Position numbers and translations under genes: made by a program. Positions 39,701 through 51,867 of a stretch of 64,000 nt of DNA are shown in pieces. Source of the DNA: Antennarius striatus (Eukaryota; Chordata; Actinopteri; Lophiiformes; Antennariidae); NCBI RefSeq assembly GCF_040054535.1, contig NC_090797.1:11358501-11422500 (forward strand), written 5' to 3'. The notes beneath the pieces were generated by a model. That model saw only the letters and a list, made by a program, of their open reading frames with translations. It did no database searches and was not told the DNA's origin. Within the stretch, counting starts at the first letter, position 1. Each line of letters starts with the position of its first letter.

Positions 39701-42062
39701 GGAGGTCTGACACTTCATCCACAGCACGCCACCTGTTTCTATGGTATCTGCCCCTCAGGTCGACTGTCTGCTGGTAAAACTGTTTAAAGAAGAAAAAAAA
39801 AAAAATTGGAACGTGGTATTCAGGACATTTTGGTCACGGTACCTATAACTCATGTTGAGTGTTCAGTAGTCGCTTACATTCCATGAGAAAAAAGGAAGGA
39901 GGTGTGTGTGTGTGTGGGGGGTTTCACTCATCAACAATGGAGTCAGTTTCCACAGTTTCAGTTTCCTGAGCTCCTTTGTAACGTGACGGACAATGGATGT
40001 CACTAGAATGGCAAAGACAGATGAAATGAGGGCTTCTGTTTCGCTCCTCTTTGCTGTGGTTTTGCTCAGGTTAGTTGAATTGGAAGCATCCAAATTCAAT
40101 TACATGCCCCCCCCGTGTCAGCATTTTCCTCGCCTGGAGGGCCTGACTGTAAACATGCAGCTTGCCAATGATGATCCACACGCACAGGTTTGGACTCTGT
40201 TATACACTTAGTGATACTGAAGTGATGTCCAACACATCAGCAAATCAAACGCACCCAAAAATGCTCACGTTTACCCTGAAACGTGTGCAGACAACAACAA
40301 AAAAAAGACAAAAACGGAAACAAACCCACTAAAAACGGTTCTTACCCAGCATGCCGGTGAGCCAAATGGCCAGATCCTCCTGCATGGGTACGAGGGTGGC
40401 CTCGTGTCGCACCGCCAACCACTGGTCATACTGGAAGACATCAGCCAGACCTGGACCGTGCCGCGCTGCTAACGGGCTGCGGGGGCTTCTGGGGCTCGGC
40501 AACGGGGCGTCAAACTTCTCACCAAACCACACCTGATGATGAAACGGGACAGGTCGCGAGGTGAAGAGAACAGCTGTGGTGATTTATATCAATGCATTCA
40601 GCACAATTTTGGAATTGTCCATTGGATTCTCATCCAGGTCACAACTGAGACGAGTGGATATCCGTGCACTCGGATGCTTAAATAGGTTTCCAGCACTAGT
40701 TCTAGATGCAGGGCTCGGCGAGTTGCTGATCCCAGCTCCTGACACCGATGTCCCGACATGTCCATCTTTACTATCATGATCCTGCCTTCCATTCCCTTCC
40801 CACGCTTCAGTTCCGCACCAGTAATTTTTACTACGTCTGATGTGAAGGCAGAGGCGGAAGAAACAGGCTCAGTGTTCCTGTTTCCACCAGTATCGATTAT
40901 TTAAATCGACATTTTTTAGAAATAAAAGGAAAATACCTGTGAGTTTTAAAAGTCTAATTTTACAGTCAGCCCAGCTCTGAGCTGTAAGGAATGCTAAGGT
41001 GACTGACTTGTGTGGATCGTTCCCAGGCAGCAGTGGTGGTGGTGGTGGTGGTGGTGGTGGTGGTGGGGGGTGATCTGTAAATCAGGAGCAGATGTTCCCC
41101 ATGATGACCCGTCCAGACATTACATAAGTCACTCTGAACGACCTCGCCCTCCTGTCCAGCTTTTTGACATCCGTTTAAGATACAGCTTTTAATGTAATGA
41201 TCCAGCATCAACGGGTCCGCCTTGCTTTAAAAGGGTGATCGTGCTTAAAACGAGAACGTGTTGTAGTTGTGGTCGAATTCATCGCACTCTTTGACAACAA
41301 ACAGGAAACCTTCTGGACGACGGGAACAGAGAGACTCTTATCCAATAATAAACAGAGAGGGAAATTCCCATTAAAATGGAGGGAAAATGGGTCAAGGATC
41401 GGGACGATGTGAATGCTGGTGTGGATATGAATAAACATGAATCTAAACTTTTGGTTTACTTTGTTCAACACGAGGTTTTTTGAGGATATTTTGTGTAATT
41501 TCTCAAGGATAGATGCAGCAATTTCCATTAAAATTAAATTTCCCAGTTTGGAATAAATAAAGTATATCTATGTAAAAAAAAAACATTTCATACATATAAC
41601 ACATTTAGAGGGCTGGTATTTATTTATTTATATTTATGTCCAATTTCATGTAACAGATTTAAATACTTGGAGCTCACAGGGGTAGTCCAACCCTGTTTAT
41701 TCAATCGACTGCAATGAACCTTTATTTATAAAGCGCTTACTCACAGACATTTCAAAGCACTCAATATTAATATTATGATTTTATTGATCTGACTTTGGAT
41801 GAGAGTTCATTGCATTAAATAGCTTGGTTCTTGGTGGATGTGTTCAGCTGTATTCTGTGCCGTTCTAGGTCACATGTGTCAAACTCAAGGCCCCGGGGGC
41901 CAAATTTGGCCCGCCAAATCTTTGAGGACAGCCGTTATGCTGTTCTAGGTAGTTCAGCTTTAGGATAAAAGACTGACCAAATCAAAGAAAGAGAAAAGTG
42001 TGAAGAACATCTGATGTTTAAATCAAAACAGCTCCCTCACTTCAAAAAGAAGAACTGACCTC

Positions 42063-42094
<32 letters not shown>

Positions 42095-44506
42095 TGTGAA
42101 AGCGCACGTTACGTAACAGGGTTGAGAAAGGGCAGGCTGCCTGCGGCGGTGTGCAGGTCAACAACAACATATGTGCATTTCAGGACATCCAGCTAATGAG
42201 AATAAATCAGTGTAAAGTTTAAAAGTTACGTAAAAGATGTGCCAATTAGAGAGAATTAGACGGAACGGTGGGATAATCCAGCTGGGACTCGGTCACCTGA
42301 CTGTCTCAGGTTCACCGTGAGCTCCTGTTGCATCGCACTGAATGCAAGGAAAGTCTTTTTTTTTTTTTCCTCCATTCTTTCATTCATTTGACCTCATCAG
42401 GCATCTGAAGGCTGGAATGTTGGCTGATAATCCCTGACAAAACACGACGTTCTGAACGAGTCGTTCCTGGGTGTCTGTCATTTATACCAGGAAATGATTT
42501 AATGCTTAACACACCCCCTAGATCAAGGACCACTGAACTCCCTAAAAACTAAACTCAATAATAAGAAATGAATATTTCATTGCTGAATTAGTGTGTTTGA
42601 GTTTTCTTGTTATGTCATCACGTTTCCTGGTGACCATGATTTTTATCTTACTTATTTTCAGATTTGTTTGTAATGGTATGAGCTGTTCCCACGACAGATC
42701 AGAACTAAACGGGAAAAATCTAACTTCCTTCTTTATTCCACTGTCAGATGTTCACATCTCACTGACACAACACCAGAATTTCAACTCCTTTCAATGTGAA
42801 TGTAATATCTTCATCTTTTACAATGAGTAAAGTTTCCCACTTTGGTTTGGAACCTGCTGATTTAACAAAAGTCCTGCTGCTCCTTTCAGACACCGAAAGA
42901 ACAACTTGGGTCTTCTGTTTGGTTTCTCTCATCTCAAATATTTGCAATGCAGGGAAAAAAAAGAACATGTAGCCTTGGTTTACATGAGGAATGTTCAGAG
43001 AGCCTTCCAGTTTTTGCATACATTTTACTGAGGTTTGAAAGGTGGTCCATAGTTCTCCATCTGCTCCGATGGAATAATGACAATCCTGGGGATTCATTAA
43101 ACACTCCAATGTTTTTGTTGTCCACTTTCAAACTGGAGCTTAAGGACTGTTTCTTGTCCCGTCATTTGAACTCCAACACTGTTAATACGACATTTTTCAA
43201 GATTTGTGGCATCAAGGTTTTGTCTCAACAGCAACAACTTGTAGCCCTTCAGAAAACACTTTTAGACATTTGTTCAGGCATCCAAGGCCAAACCCCAACA
43301 GACGTTCAGTTTGCCGTTGGACTGTTGCATTGATAGATCTACGCATATGCTACTTCTATTTCCGTGAGTGCGTACAGTTTCAGCACGGCTGCACAGAGCA
43401 GTCAGAGTGTGACCAGTTATTTAATGTGACTGTGCTCTACTTGGGTATTGAAGCTTTGAGCTGAGCTCCGGAAGCAGCTACCATCTACCGCTTTACACCG
43501 TCTTGCAGCGTCATCGCAGTTTCATGTGGATCTATACCCTCCAAGAAACGTCATCGTGAAATCATCTGTTCTATGATCACATGAATTATTTAAAAATCAA
43601 CACCATGACAGACAAATGGATTTGCTCTGGATCCCTGACAGAGTTTGTCAAGAAGAAATTCTTCCCTGATTGCAAATGAGGTGAAAAAAATATTTAAAAA
43701 ATTGTGGTTTTTTTCGTTGGTAATCTGCTAAATGTAAAGCTGCAGCCTGGGGAGGTTTTCCACATCTCTGTCAACAAATAAGCATCCGTCTCAGAGGTTT
43801 CCTGCCACATGTTATGCGACAACACTCTGATACATATTTTGCATAGACCAGAATGGGTGGAGAGGAAGTCAGAGCTCTGAAACCAGATGAGGAGCTGCAA
43901 TGTGACCAGTCTGAAACATGATAGGTTTGTTGTTTTGAGTTTTTGGGGATGGCTGACACTTTATTGCTGGGAGGGAAAAGGGGAAAAAAAAAAAAAAGTG
44001 TTGCACGCTTCCCTTCAGAAATGTGAAGAGACACTCCTCGGTCGGAGCGGTGGAACGTCAGATATGCGTGAAAACAGCAGGATGGAATGCAGGCGACACA
44101 GGTGGGCCGGCCACAGCTGCTGGGTGGGAGACACATGTCTGCACTTCTTTATGTAATCGGGATAACTTGAGCATAATCGAGGAACTTTATCTCCAGTTTG
44201 GCGAACACACAGTCACGGGTTTACTCACTGTTTAGAAACCAAACACAGTCCTGACTCACAAAAAGATGATTATATTACAACAGGGCGACTGTGTCCGGTC
44301 ATCTGTGTATATACTAATAATTTCCACAAACTGAACACCGATGTCCTGAAGGTTAAACAGAATAACACCATGCAGAATTTCTTTTCTCACTGATCTCCAT
44401 CCGTACCACTTCCACTGGCGGATGAGGGACTATTTCCCCCGATCAGGCCACATCTAACCATTGTAGATGAAGATGAGCCTACCTGCGTGCCAGTCTGGAC
44501 AGCCAT
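33994..44506 (-). CDS. gas2l3: GAS2-like protein 3 (actin-microtubule linker), 8 coding exons
   Basis: Cytoskeletal cross-linker acting at the spindle midzone and in cytokinesis. Exons: 44506-44483, 40532-40346, 39181-39063, 37994-37853, 36837-36774, 36659-36518, 35774-35670, 35337-33994; 2127 nt, 708 residues (human 694). The first exon encodes only eight residues (MAVQTGTQ) before VWFGEKF, as in human. The calponin-homology domain (about residues 50-178) includes [36 protein letters not shown] and [19 protein letters not shown]. The GAR microtubule-binding domain (about 231-292) has [20 protein letters not shown] and [16 protein letters not shown]. The last exon adds a Ser tract (about 337-356) and a long Pro/Ala/Arg/Lys-rich tail of low complexity, much more GC-rich than its surroundings and poorly conserved, as in the family. 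The paralogue GAS2L1 is excluded by the N-terminal [20 protein letters not shown] block. Confidence 0.96.
35021..35037 (+). promoter_or_regulatory. Strong CTCF-like motif inside the gas2l3 last exon
   Basis: CCAGCAGGGGGCGCTGG matches the core CTCF consensus (CCASYAGRKGGCRS). It lies in protein-coding sequence of gas2l3, so codon content could also explain it. Confidence 0.4.
35345..35385 (-). repeat. (TG)n at a gas2l3 splice acceptor
   Basis: On the transcribed strand a UG repeat of about 20 units ends eight nt before the AG of the GAR-domain exon (35337). It replaces the usual pyrimidine tract: the sequence just before the exon is TGTGTTGCGCAG. Confidence 0.9.
35607..35639 (-). repeat. (CA)n just downstream of a gas2l3 donor
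   Basis: GT repeat on the plus strand, so CA in the transcript, starting about 30 nt beyond the donor of the exon ending at 35670. It lies in the same short intron as the UG repeat at 35345-35385. Confidence 0.9.
36667..36714 (-). repeat. (TG)n upstream of the gas2l3 exon at 36659
   Basis: AC repeat on the plus strand, so UG in the transcript, ending eight nt or so before the acceptor TTCTTCAG. The intron is only about 114 nt long and is largely microsatellite. Confidence 0.9.
36876..37350 (+). repeat. Dispersed 'GGCCAAATGTGGCCC' element, copy 2
   Basis: Longest of three copies. It starts GTGTCAAACTCAAGGCCCCG, has TGTGGCCCACGAGAGCATAA, and ends near TTTTAGGACAGCCGTTATGG. Located in a gas2l3 intron. 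Confidence 0.8.
39370..39487. mobile_element. GCGCCTTATA MITE, 3'-truncated copy
   Basis: Starts ACAGTATTTTCTGCACTGTA, then GCGCACCTTCAATGAACCAC, CACATATAAGGCGCACTGG and TTTTTGAGAAAATTAGACTG; the second terminal repeat is lost. Same orientation as the copy at 29830. In a gas2l3 intron. Confidence 0.75.
41033..41065 (+). repeat. (TGG)n microsatellite in gas2l3 intron
   Basis: About eleven TGG units ending in a G run. G-triplet-containing DNA of this kind can form quadruplexes, but nothing here shows function. Confidence 0.9.
41871..41945 (+). repeat. Dispersed 'GGCC' element, internally deleted copy 3
   Basis: Has the head (GTGTCAAACTCAAGGCCCCG, GGGGCCAAATTTGGCCCGCC) fused directly to the tail (TTTGAGGACAGCCGTTATGC). 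The roughly 200-400 bp seen between those blocks in copies 1 and 2 is missing. Confidence 0.8.
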
Positions 44507-44535
44507 GACCGTTATACAGGATTCACTTCTTCATT
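44507..44535 (-). other. gas2l3 leader in the initiator exon, with a tiny uORF
   Basis: On the minus strand the acceptor CTCTCCGCAG precedes 44535. The leader AATGAAGAAGTGAATCCTG carries a three-codon uORF (Met-Lys-Lys-stop) before the gas2l3 ATG at 44506. Confidence 0.6.
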
Positions 44536-44639
44536 CTGCGGAGAGATAAGACAGAGAGATGGATGAAAAAACATCCCATCCATTAGGGCGGAAGGAGACA
44601 AACTAAAATCTATATTGCTATGCAGATGATGTAATGGTT

Positions 44640-44716
44640 TTTTTTTAAAAAATTTTATTTTAAATTTTAAATTTAAAATTAAAAGTAATTTTTTTTTAAA
44701 TTAAAAAAAAAATTAA
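44640..44716. repeat. A/T low-complexity block
   Basis: Alternating T and A runs with local palindromes (TTTAAATTTTAAATTTAAAA); no other content seen. Confidence 0.85.
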
Positions 44717-45720
44717 TGAGTGCATCCTCATTGAAATCAAATCAATGCAAGCCTCCTGGTAAATCAGCTGAATAACATGAATACCATATAGCTGTGATAT
44801 AAGAAAGACCACAGTTTAGTGCAGCAAACAGATAAAACTGCCCCCCAGCAGGCATCTCGGTAAAATACAGAAAATTGTTGGAGGTGTTCTGCATCACTTT
44901 CTCACGAGGAAGTGATGGTTTTTGGCCCCAGTGCTCCTCTTCCCTTTTCCCACACAGGATGAAGGATCACGCTGACGCCCGACTGTCCCCCAGGGTGTGA
45001 AGTCGAGGGGTGGGGGGAGGAAGCAATCACAAGCATGTAGATCCTAATAACACTGATAATGTGGTCAACACAGCTGAGGCAATAGACCCCCCCACCACCA
45101 CCACCACCACCAACACACCCTGAGCCAAGCCAAGCCACAGCGTCCTCAGCATCATCCCCGCTCAGCACATCCCTCAACACCAGGAAGGGTGTGTGAAACC
45201 GACCGATTCCAGGAACAGACAGATCCAGAAACGTCTCCATAGCAACGGACACTAAACGTTATCCTCAGTTGATCGTCACAAGGTCTGCGTGAGCGTTCTG
45301 TGTCCGGTCATCTGACACCAGACCGCAGTTCAGACACACATGGAAGTTAGTGGACGGGACGGGACGGGGGCAGCAGAACACCACCCACCTGAGATCAGAC
45401 CGACGAATCCACCAAACCCCCACCAGCCTCACAAACACGTCCTCATCACAGCCTCCTGCTACACTGAGTGCTGCTCCCCCCAGACCCGCTCCTGCATCTG
45501 ACTCCACGAGTGAGTGGGGAGGGACGGGTACAAGAGCACGGGTGGGGCGGGGGGGGTGAGAGGAGGAGGAGGAGGAGGAGGTGCGAGAGGAGATCCCTGA
45601 CAAATGAAGTGGCTTCACTTCGCTAAGCCCTGATCTCCCCCCCCCCTTCCCCTCCCCCAGCAACAATCCTCTCACGGCGGGACACTCACAAAGCCTCCAT
45701 TGTTATGTTTGCTCGCCTTA

Positions 45721-45721
<1 letters not shown>

Positions 45722-45775
<54 letters not shown>
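45722..45775 (+). repeat. (CA)27 microsatellite
   Basis: Uninterrupted CA repeat in the first gas2l3 intron, next to a GC-rich and (GAG)n-bearing stretch at 45540-45590. Confidence 0.95.
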
Positions 45776-45776
<1 letters not shown>

Positions 45777-45890
45777 CAAACCAGAGTTCCCCAACCAGGA
45801 TGCAAGGAAATGGAATGAAATGGAACGGGGAGGGTAAGGTGTGGGTTTACCCCCCCACCTCCAACATCAGCCAGCAGAGAGTTTGGAGTC

Positions 45891-45971
45891 AGGAGTTTTT
45901 CCAGGAGTTTTTCCAGGAGTTTTTCCAGGAGTTTTTCCAGGAGTTTTTCCAGGAGTTTTTCCAGGAGTTTG
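45891..45971 (+). repeat. 12-bp tandem array, AGGAGTTTTTCC x6
   Basis: Six perfect copies at 45891, 45903, 45915, 45927, 45939 and 45951, then a partial seventh (AGGAGTTTGTC). Each unit contains TTTTTCC, the core of NFAT-type sites, at exact 12-bp spacing. Confidence 0.95.
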
Positions 45972-48944
45972 TCACTCTGGTGGTTTTTCTGTCCAATGCT
46001 TGAGGACAGTCATGTGGGTATGAAGGGAGAACACCTGCTCCATGTCCAACAGAACAACGATGATGCGATGGTGTGGTCTGACACTAAAATGAATAAATGA
46101 ATGACAATGAATGTTTTTGTGAAAAAAAAAAGAAGAAAAAAGAGGATGAAAGCTCGATTTTGTGGTATGGAGGTCAAACCGGAGTCTCTCATTTTCATCC
46201 CCACGGATGCAACGCGGACCGACAACATCGGAACAATGACATTTAGGATTTCAGAGGAGACAAACAATCCAGAATGGTTCTGCTTCTTTCCAGCACACAG
46301 GCGTTAAAAGGGTCACACATTGCAACGCAGGACAAAGGGCAGATCTTTGGCACTGGACTCTGGTTGTGCATCTGGGGCCTCAACAGAGCATGAGAGCGAA
46401 GCTCCCTGCAGGGACCAAAGGGCCCCCACGCAGTCAAATGTCAAGCAGAGGAGGCTGAGATGAAGCCAAAAACGAAGACAAAACACGTTTTATAGTGAGA
46501 TGAAGCTTGAGCCGGCACATCGAAAAGGGCAAAATCTAACACTGAACCACGCACATTCCCCAGCGGTCACTGGATAAAACACGTGCAACAAAACTTCACG
46601 TTGCTCTCATCTGTATGTAATCTGGATTTCTTCTTCACCTCCCATTTCTGTCATCACGCAAGATTTTGTCTCCAAAAGACCAGGAAGATGTTGTGTTGAA
46701 GATCCTCTATCTATCGGGACTTTGAGTATTAATTTACATGACTTGTTTGTCGGCCCAGCCCTCGTCCACAATGCTGTTTGTGGTGTTTCTATGTAACTAC
46801 TGGTGACAGCGGGAATCTCCACTGAGATAACTGAAATAATAGCTGTTGTTCAGGTGAGCCACGCCATTATTCCTAAACCACAGGGGGATTAGCTGAATAA
46901 TAAGGAACAGAAACCTGACCACCAAAAGACTCCGCTCAGGTTTGGAGGGACTAACCTGAATTTCTTGTAGAGCGACATATCAAAGCCTTGTTGCAGGTTT
47001 GATCCCTGCAGGAAAAGTGATAATTGACTCAATCACTGTTTGTGGATCAATTTCTAAATGTTTCACTATTAAAACCTGTGTTACACAGAGACTATACACA
47101 TTCTGTGTATTGTGTAAAAAAAATCCCTCAAGATTCCAGATTGATTGTAACTGTGAAACTATAGTGAAAAACATTAAAGTATTTGATACCCTTCCTTTAA
47201 ACACTATAATGCATTTGTTTGCACTGAAATATCTACAGACTGTCAATGCATTTGATGTAATAAAATGTTTTCTGATGTGATAAAAATGTATTTTGACGCA
47301 ATAATGGATTCCTTTTCAGTTTAACATTAAGCCAACGTCATGATAAATGTCAGGCCAGGCAGAATTAACTTCACTGAAAGTTGACCCAACTTCTATGTGC
47401 CTAGGCTTTCCAGCAAACAGATGATTATTCCTTTTTTTTTTACTGTTTGTAATCGATTATTTAAGTCTTTTGTTGAGATTTAACTTAAACATTATGAACT
47501 GTAAATTTGTCAAAACATGCAAGCAGGAAAGGAAACTGTCAGTCTGTCTTAATGCATCACATTTTAATACAGTTCTACATCCAACCACTGAAAAAAGGTC
47601 TGATCTAAATATATACATTTGTATTTGATGACTCTACTTTCTGATCTAGTCCCTTCAAACAATCCACCTCCTGCTGGCAAAAGTTCCTGAATTAATAGAA
47701 AAACCAACTCCTTGATCCAGATAGAAAATAAGCATTTAATAGACTTGGAGTCTATTAAAGGATGGGATCAAACCTGATCGCCCTGCAGCGTGGACTAAAC
47801 ATAGATGCTGTGTGTTTCGTTGAGGGTAGTGGTGATGGTGGGGGACATCTGTCTGTATGTTTCCCCATGCAGGATGCCTCTCTCTCTGGCTGTAGTTGTA
47901 ATCATTTAAGAGGATCAGCGCCATCCCAGACAGCAGAAACAATACGTCATCACAACACGGGGGCACGTGGCGCACACATGCTGCCTGCGGCACCGCCGCT
48001 TTAATGCACGCACCCGTGCAGAAGTGCAAAAAAGAAATCAGAGCACATTATATAATGGTGTAAAAGTAGAAAGTTAAGACAGTGATGTCATTTTGATTTT
48101 GCGCTGCGTGACTTTGAGTTTGTAGGCAAAATGAAAAATAGTTGGTCCTATTTTTGGCTTTTAATTTGATAACTCAAGCGGACAGAGATGCATGAGTAAC
48201 ATCTTTTGGTGTCCTCCTGCGTCCTTTTCCCTTCCTTGCAGTCCAAAAGCACCCACCCCCCCAGAGAATACCAACGCCATCTCTATTAAACCCCTTCCTG
48301 CTGAGCCCTTTGTGTCTGGACTTCATTACTCTATTGGTGGGGGGGGGGGGGTGTTTCATTGAGATCTCTGCCTCCCCCTGTTCATCACAGATGGGGCCTG
48401 GCTGCGCTGTCCTGGCAGACATTCACCCTGATGAGGAGACTGAAAGAAGGAAACATACAACACTGTCGACATCACACCATTTTGAATGAATCTTTCTGAA
48501 GCTCTTCAGTTGCCCCAGATCTGCACACACCTGTCAGTAAGGTTAGGGTAACCTTTAACCCTAGCCCTAACCCTATCCCTTTCAAGCAGGATTAAAGACT
48601 CTGGCTCCTTTCCTCATGTCCTTGTTGGGGGGGGGGGGTCTGCCCTAGAGGTGAGACAGTGTCCGAGCGAAGTCTGTCTTAAAGGCTTGAATGGGTGGAA
48701 GCCACCTGACAATCCGTTTTGATTTGCAGCTGATAATCCAGAGCTCGCCACACGCAGTGGCTCATCTCACAGCTCAGTGCTGACTCAGGATCAGACCTCC
48801 TGTCCTGTTCTGTTCTTCATAACCTTCACAAGCAGCTGATTCCAGACCAGCAGGAACAGACTCCAGGTCTCGGCGCATTAACGTTTACACATAAGGCGCC
48901 ACACAAGACTGTCTAAATATGTTGGTCTCCTAAAAATATTTGAT

Positions 48945-49145
48945 ATTCCTTTCTGTTGCATGTGTGGACAAAGAGACTTGCTGCCTTTGCCTGCAGTAAA
49001 ATATTCTATATCTGCTAAACTGATGGTTTTATGGTGCACTGTATCATTTCTATGTACTTTAATGAGTTCTGCAAATAACATCGTGATTAGATATGTATTT
49101 AGAGCGTCAACCCTTTCTCACAATGTGAAAACATAATCCAAAATC
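48945..49145. repeat. Diverged direct repeat, copy A
   Basis: Shares ordered blocks with 50490-50700: CTGTTG..TGTGTG.ACAAA, TTGC.TGCAGT.AAATAT, and CCCTTTCTCACAAT.TGAAAA. Same orientation, about 1.55 kb apart. Confidence 0.65.
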
Positions 49146-50489
49146 AACATATAATAAATAAATTGCAGCGGTGTCGAGCAGCAGGCACACACAGGGCAGC
49201 CGTTAGGCGGTATCGGGTCCTGGCGTGATGCCCACACACTGACCTGACGCGCTAACACACAACTGACTGATGACATCATTCCTCCAGAGCCAGCGCAGGC
49301 ATCCGGTAGGCTGACGTCTGGAAAAAACACACCAGGACTCTACCGAACCGGCTCCTTCAGTAAAATAACCGACTCTTTTTAAAAAAAAGAGAGAAATCAC
49401 TTCATGAATTCATAAAACCGTCTTTACAAAAGCTGCTGTAGTCTGTCTTGATCTTATAGTTCTATTACTGAGACCACTTAAGATAGGGCTCTAAATTCTA
49501 TCAAACCAAATAAAGATGGTATTTTGTTTTGCTACAATAAATGATCATTTAAACCACAAACTGGATTTTATAAAGCCCCAAAATACAATGTTATCAGTTC
49601 AGATAAGCCTTTGCTGCACCAGTGGTCACACCGCCTCTTCCCAGCTCTAAGAGAGAAGGTCAGAGCAAGGAGAGGTCAAAGGTCATGGGGACGTCAAGCT
49701 CAGCCTAATTAGTCACCTTTGTTTATCACTAATAATCCTGGTTAGTGTCTGAGGAGGGGTTAGGATTCCAAACTGAGGCACCGTTCATCTTAATCAGCCT
49801 CACTGATGCAACGGTGGAACAAACCTGTGAGTTTAGCAGTGAGTTTACCATGAAGAAGAGGATTGATGTCTAGTAACAAAAGACATCAAACCAGAAAGAA
49901 AAGGAAACGCAAACTGGCTCATGGTTTTAATATGTCTACTGCCAACAAAGCAAATTTGCAAAAAATATTCGCATAAAGCTGGTAGTATTACAAATGCACA
50001 GATTACTCAGTTAACTCATATCAAACAAATATCACAAATCTATTCCAGCACCTTGGAGGTTAACTTGGCAGCCTAACTGATCAATAGAATGTGCAATCTA
50101 CACATATTAATACTCACATAAACACACTTTGCAATGAGGCCTCACCCCTCACCTCTCCCCCTCCTTCAAGATATACCCTAAATACATGAGGGCTAATCCA
50201 AGATTTCATTATCGTCTTTATTGTGTCAGCACACGCAGCGCCATAACCCATATGTGGCCACGTGCGTTTTTTAACTCATTAAGCCTTCTTTGTTTCTGCT
50301 GATGGTGGTGCGCTTCTTTCTGGAGCTTTGACAGACCCAAATTGGCTGATGGCAACAAAAAAAACACAAAAAAAAAATCAAGCAGATGGTGATTATGATG
50401 ATCTATGAATATGTTTTACAGACTGTCTGTAAAGTGTGCAGAATGGCTGAAGTCTGTCAAATGCTTGTTGAACTGGTGTGTGATCCACT

Positions 50490-50700
50490 CCCTCTCCTCT
50501 CTGTTGAGTGTGTGAACAAACAGCCTTGTTGCCATTGGCTGCAGTCAAATATGCAGTATCTGGAAAAACATAGTTTTGCAGTGCAATATGTAATTTATAT
50601 GTAATTTAATAGAATCAGTCAAATGATGCTGCGACTAGGTATCTCTTTAGAGCACCCACCCTTTCTCACAATATGAAAACGGGATCTGAAATCAACAAGC
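50490..50700. repeat. Diverged direct repeat, copy B
   Basis: Partner of 48945-49145. The best-kept block is TTTAGAGC followed by CCCTTTCTCACAATATGAAA. Divergence is considerable, so the duplication is old or under weak constraint. Confidence 0.65.
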
Positions 50701-51867
50701 CCAGATCAGTTTCATTCATTCCTCCAAGAACCACTCCTACAGGAACTTCATTAAAATCAGCTCAAAATGTTCTCTAATTGAGTTAAGAGACAATACTAGT
50801 AAAAAAAAACACCAAAAAAACATTATTTCCTTACTGGAGTGAAAAATAATATAATGAAAGCTCTCCCTCTCCCCCCCTCCTTTCATTTAATTGAGTTATT
50901 TCACATTCTGCAAAATCATGTGATGGATGAATCCAATGAAATGCACCAGAAATCAGTTATAATGACAAATAAGATCGGTACCTCTGAAAAAACCCTGCAT
51001 CTCATTAGTTTACACAGCATGAACTGATGAATTCAGTGGACATTCAACCTGATTACGGACCTGAATCGCAGGTCAAGTAAATAATTCTTGCTGTTGGAGC
51101 ACAAAAATAAACATAAAGGCCATTATCTCATTGCCAGTGTCTAAAGTACAGCGTGTTTAAAAGGTCTTTCCCAAGGTCTTTGCAGGAAGCATCTGCAGAT
51201 CCTTTTTCCTCCAGCAGGAAACCAGGAGTGTCTGATTCACAACAACCAGCTCAGACAGGCTCTGATGAGATCCATCACCAGGATGAGCCTTCATCAGGAG
51301 GGATGACCTACTCATCTACATTCTCATTACTGATCCGCTTACCTGTTTATTCACCTGTCAATCCCAGAGCATTGTCTGAAAGGAAAGATGTTTGTCACCA
51401 CACAAAACCTGTCGGTGCAAATTACCAGCTGCTCTGTCACAGTGAAAGCTGTGAAGATGGGTTGAAGTGTACTATGATCGGTTACATTATTCTGTATTTT
51501 AGGGTGAAATGAGATGCATTGAATATCTCAGTAACACAATCACAGCCTCCTGGTGACTGAACGGTGCTACATGTAGGTTTTGAGCTGTTATAAAAGAAAA
51601 AAAAACATTCAAAATAACACCACTGATTTGAATGTAGTTTAAATATCACCTTATTCCTGAAGTCCTGCAGTTTTGCTGCGTACATCCGTCTACTATATCA
51701 CACATATTAAAACACAAACGCGCAGAAATAACGGTGTTCTCCTGGGAGCCTCCACGAGGTTTCCTCATGGAATTTCTGGGAAAACTGGAGGAAACTTCAG
51801 GAATACTGTGGGACAAAGTTCCCGCACTAAACTACTCGTGGTTTCAACACAAGGCTTTCGGACTTAC

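Larger units (their letters stand above)
44536..51867. other. First gas2l3 intron; no nested gene recognised
   Basis: About 7.3 kb from the probable noncoding first exon to the initiator exon. Open frames here are short and show no family match. It holds the tandem array at 45891, microsatellites, G homopolymers near 48341 and 48625, a pair of diverged direct repeats (48945-49145 and 50490-50700) and a perfect DR1 at 49673-49685. Confidence 0.45.

Noticed and set aside
42591-43464. Several 80-128 codon frames on both strands in a gas2l3 intron
   Set aside because: Overlapping on both strands, no recognisable domain, no consistent splice structure. Might hide a decayed pseudogene or repeat, but I cannot support one.
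46992-47010. tRNA T-arm-like hairpin TGCAGGTTTGATCCCTGCA
   Set aside because: No acceptor, D or anticodon arms fit around it; probably a remnant of a tRNA-derived repeat or chance.
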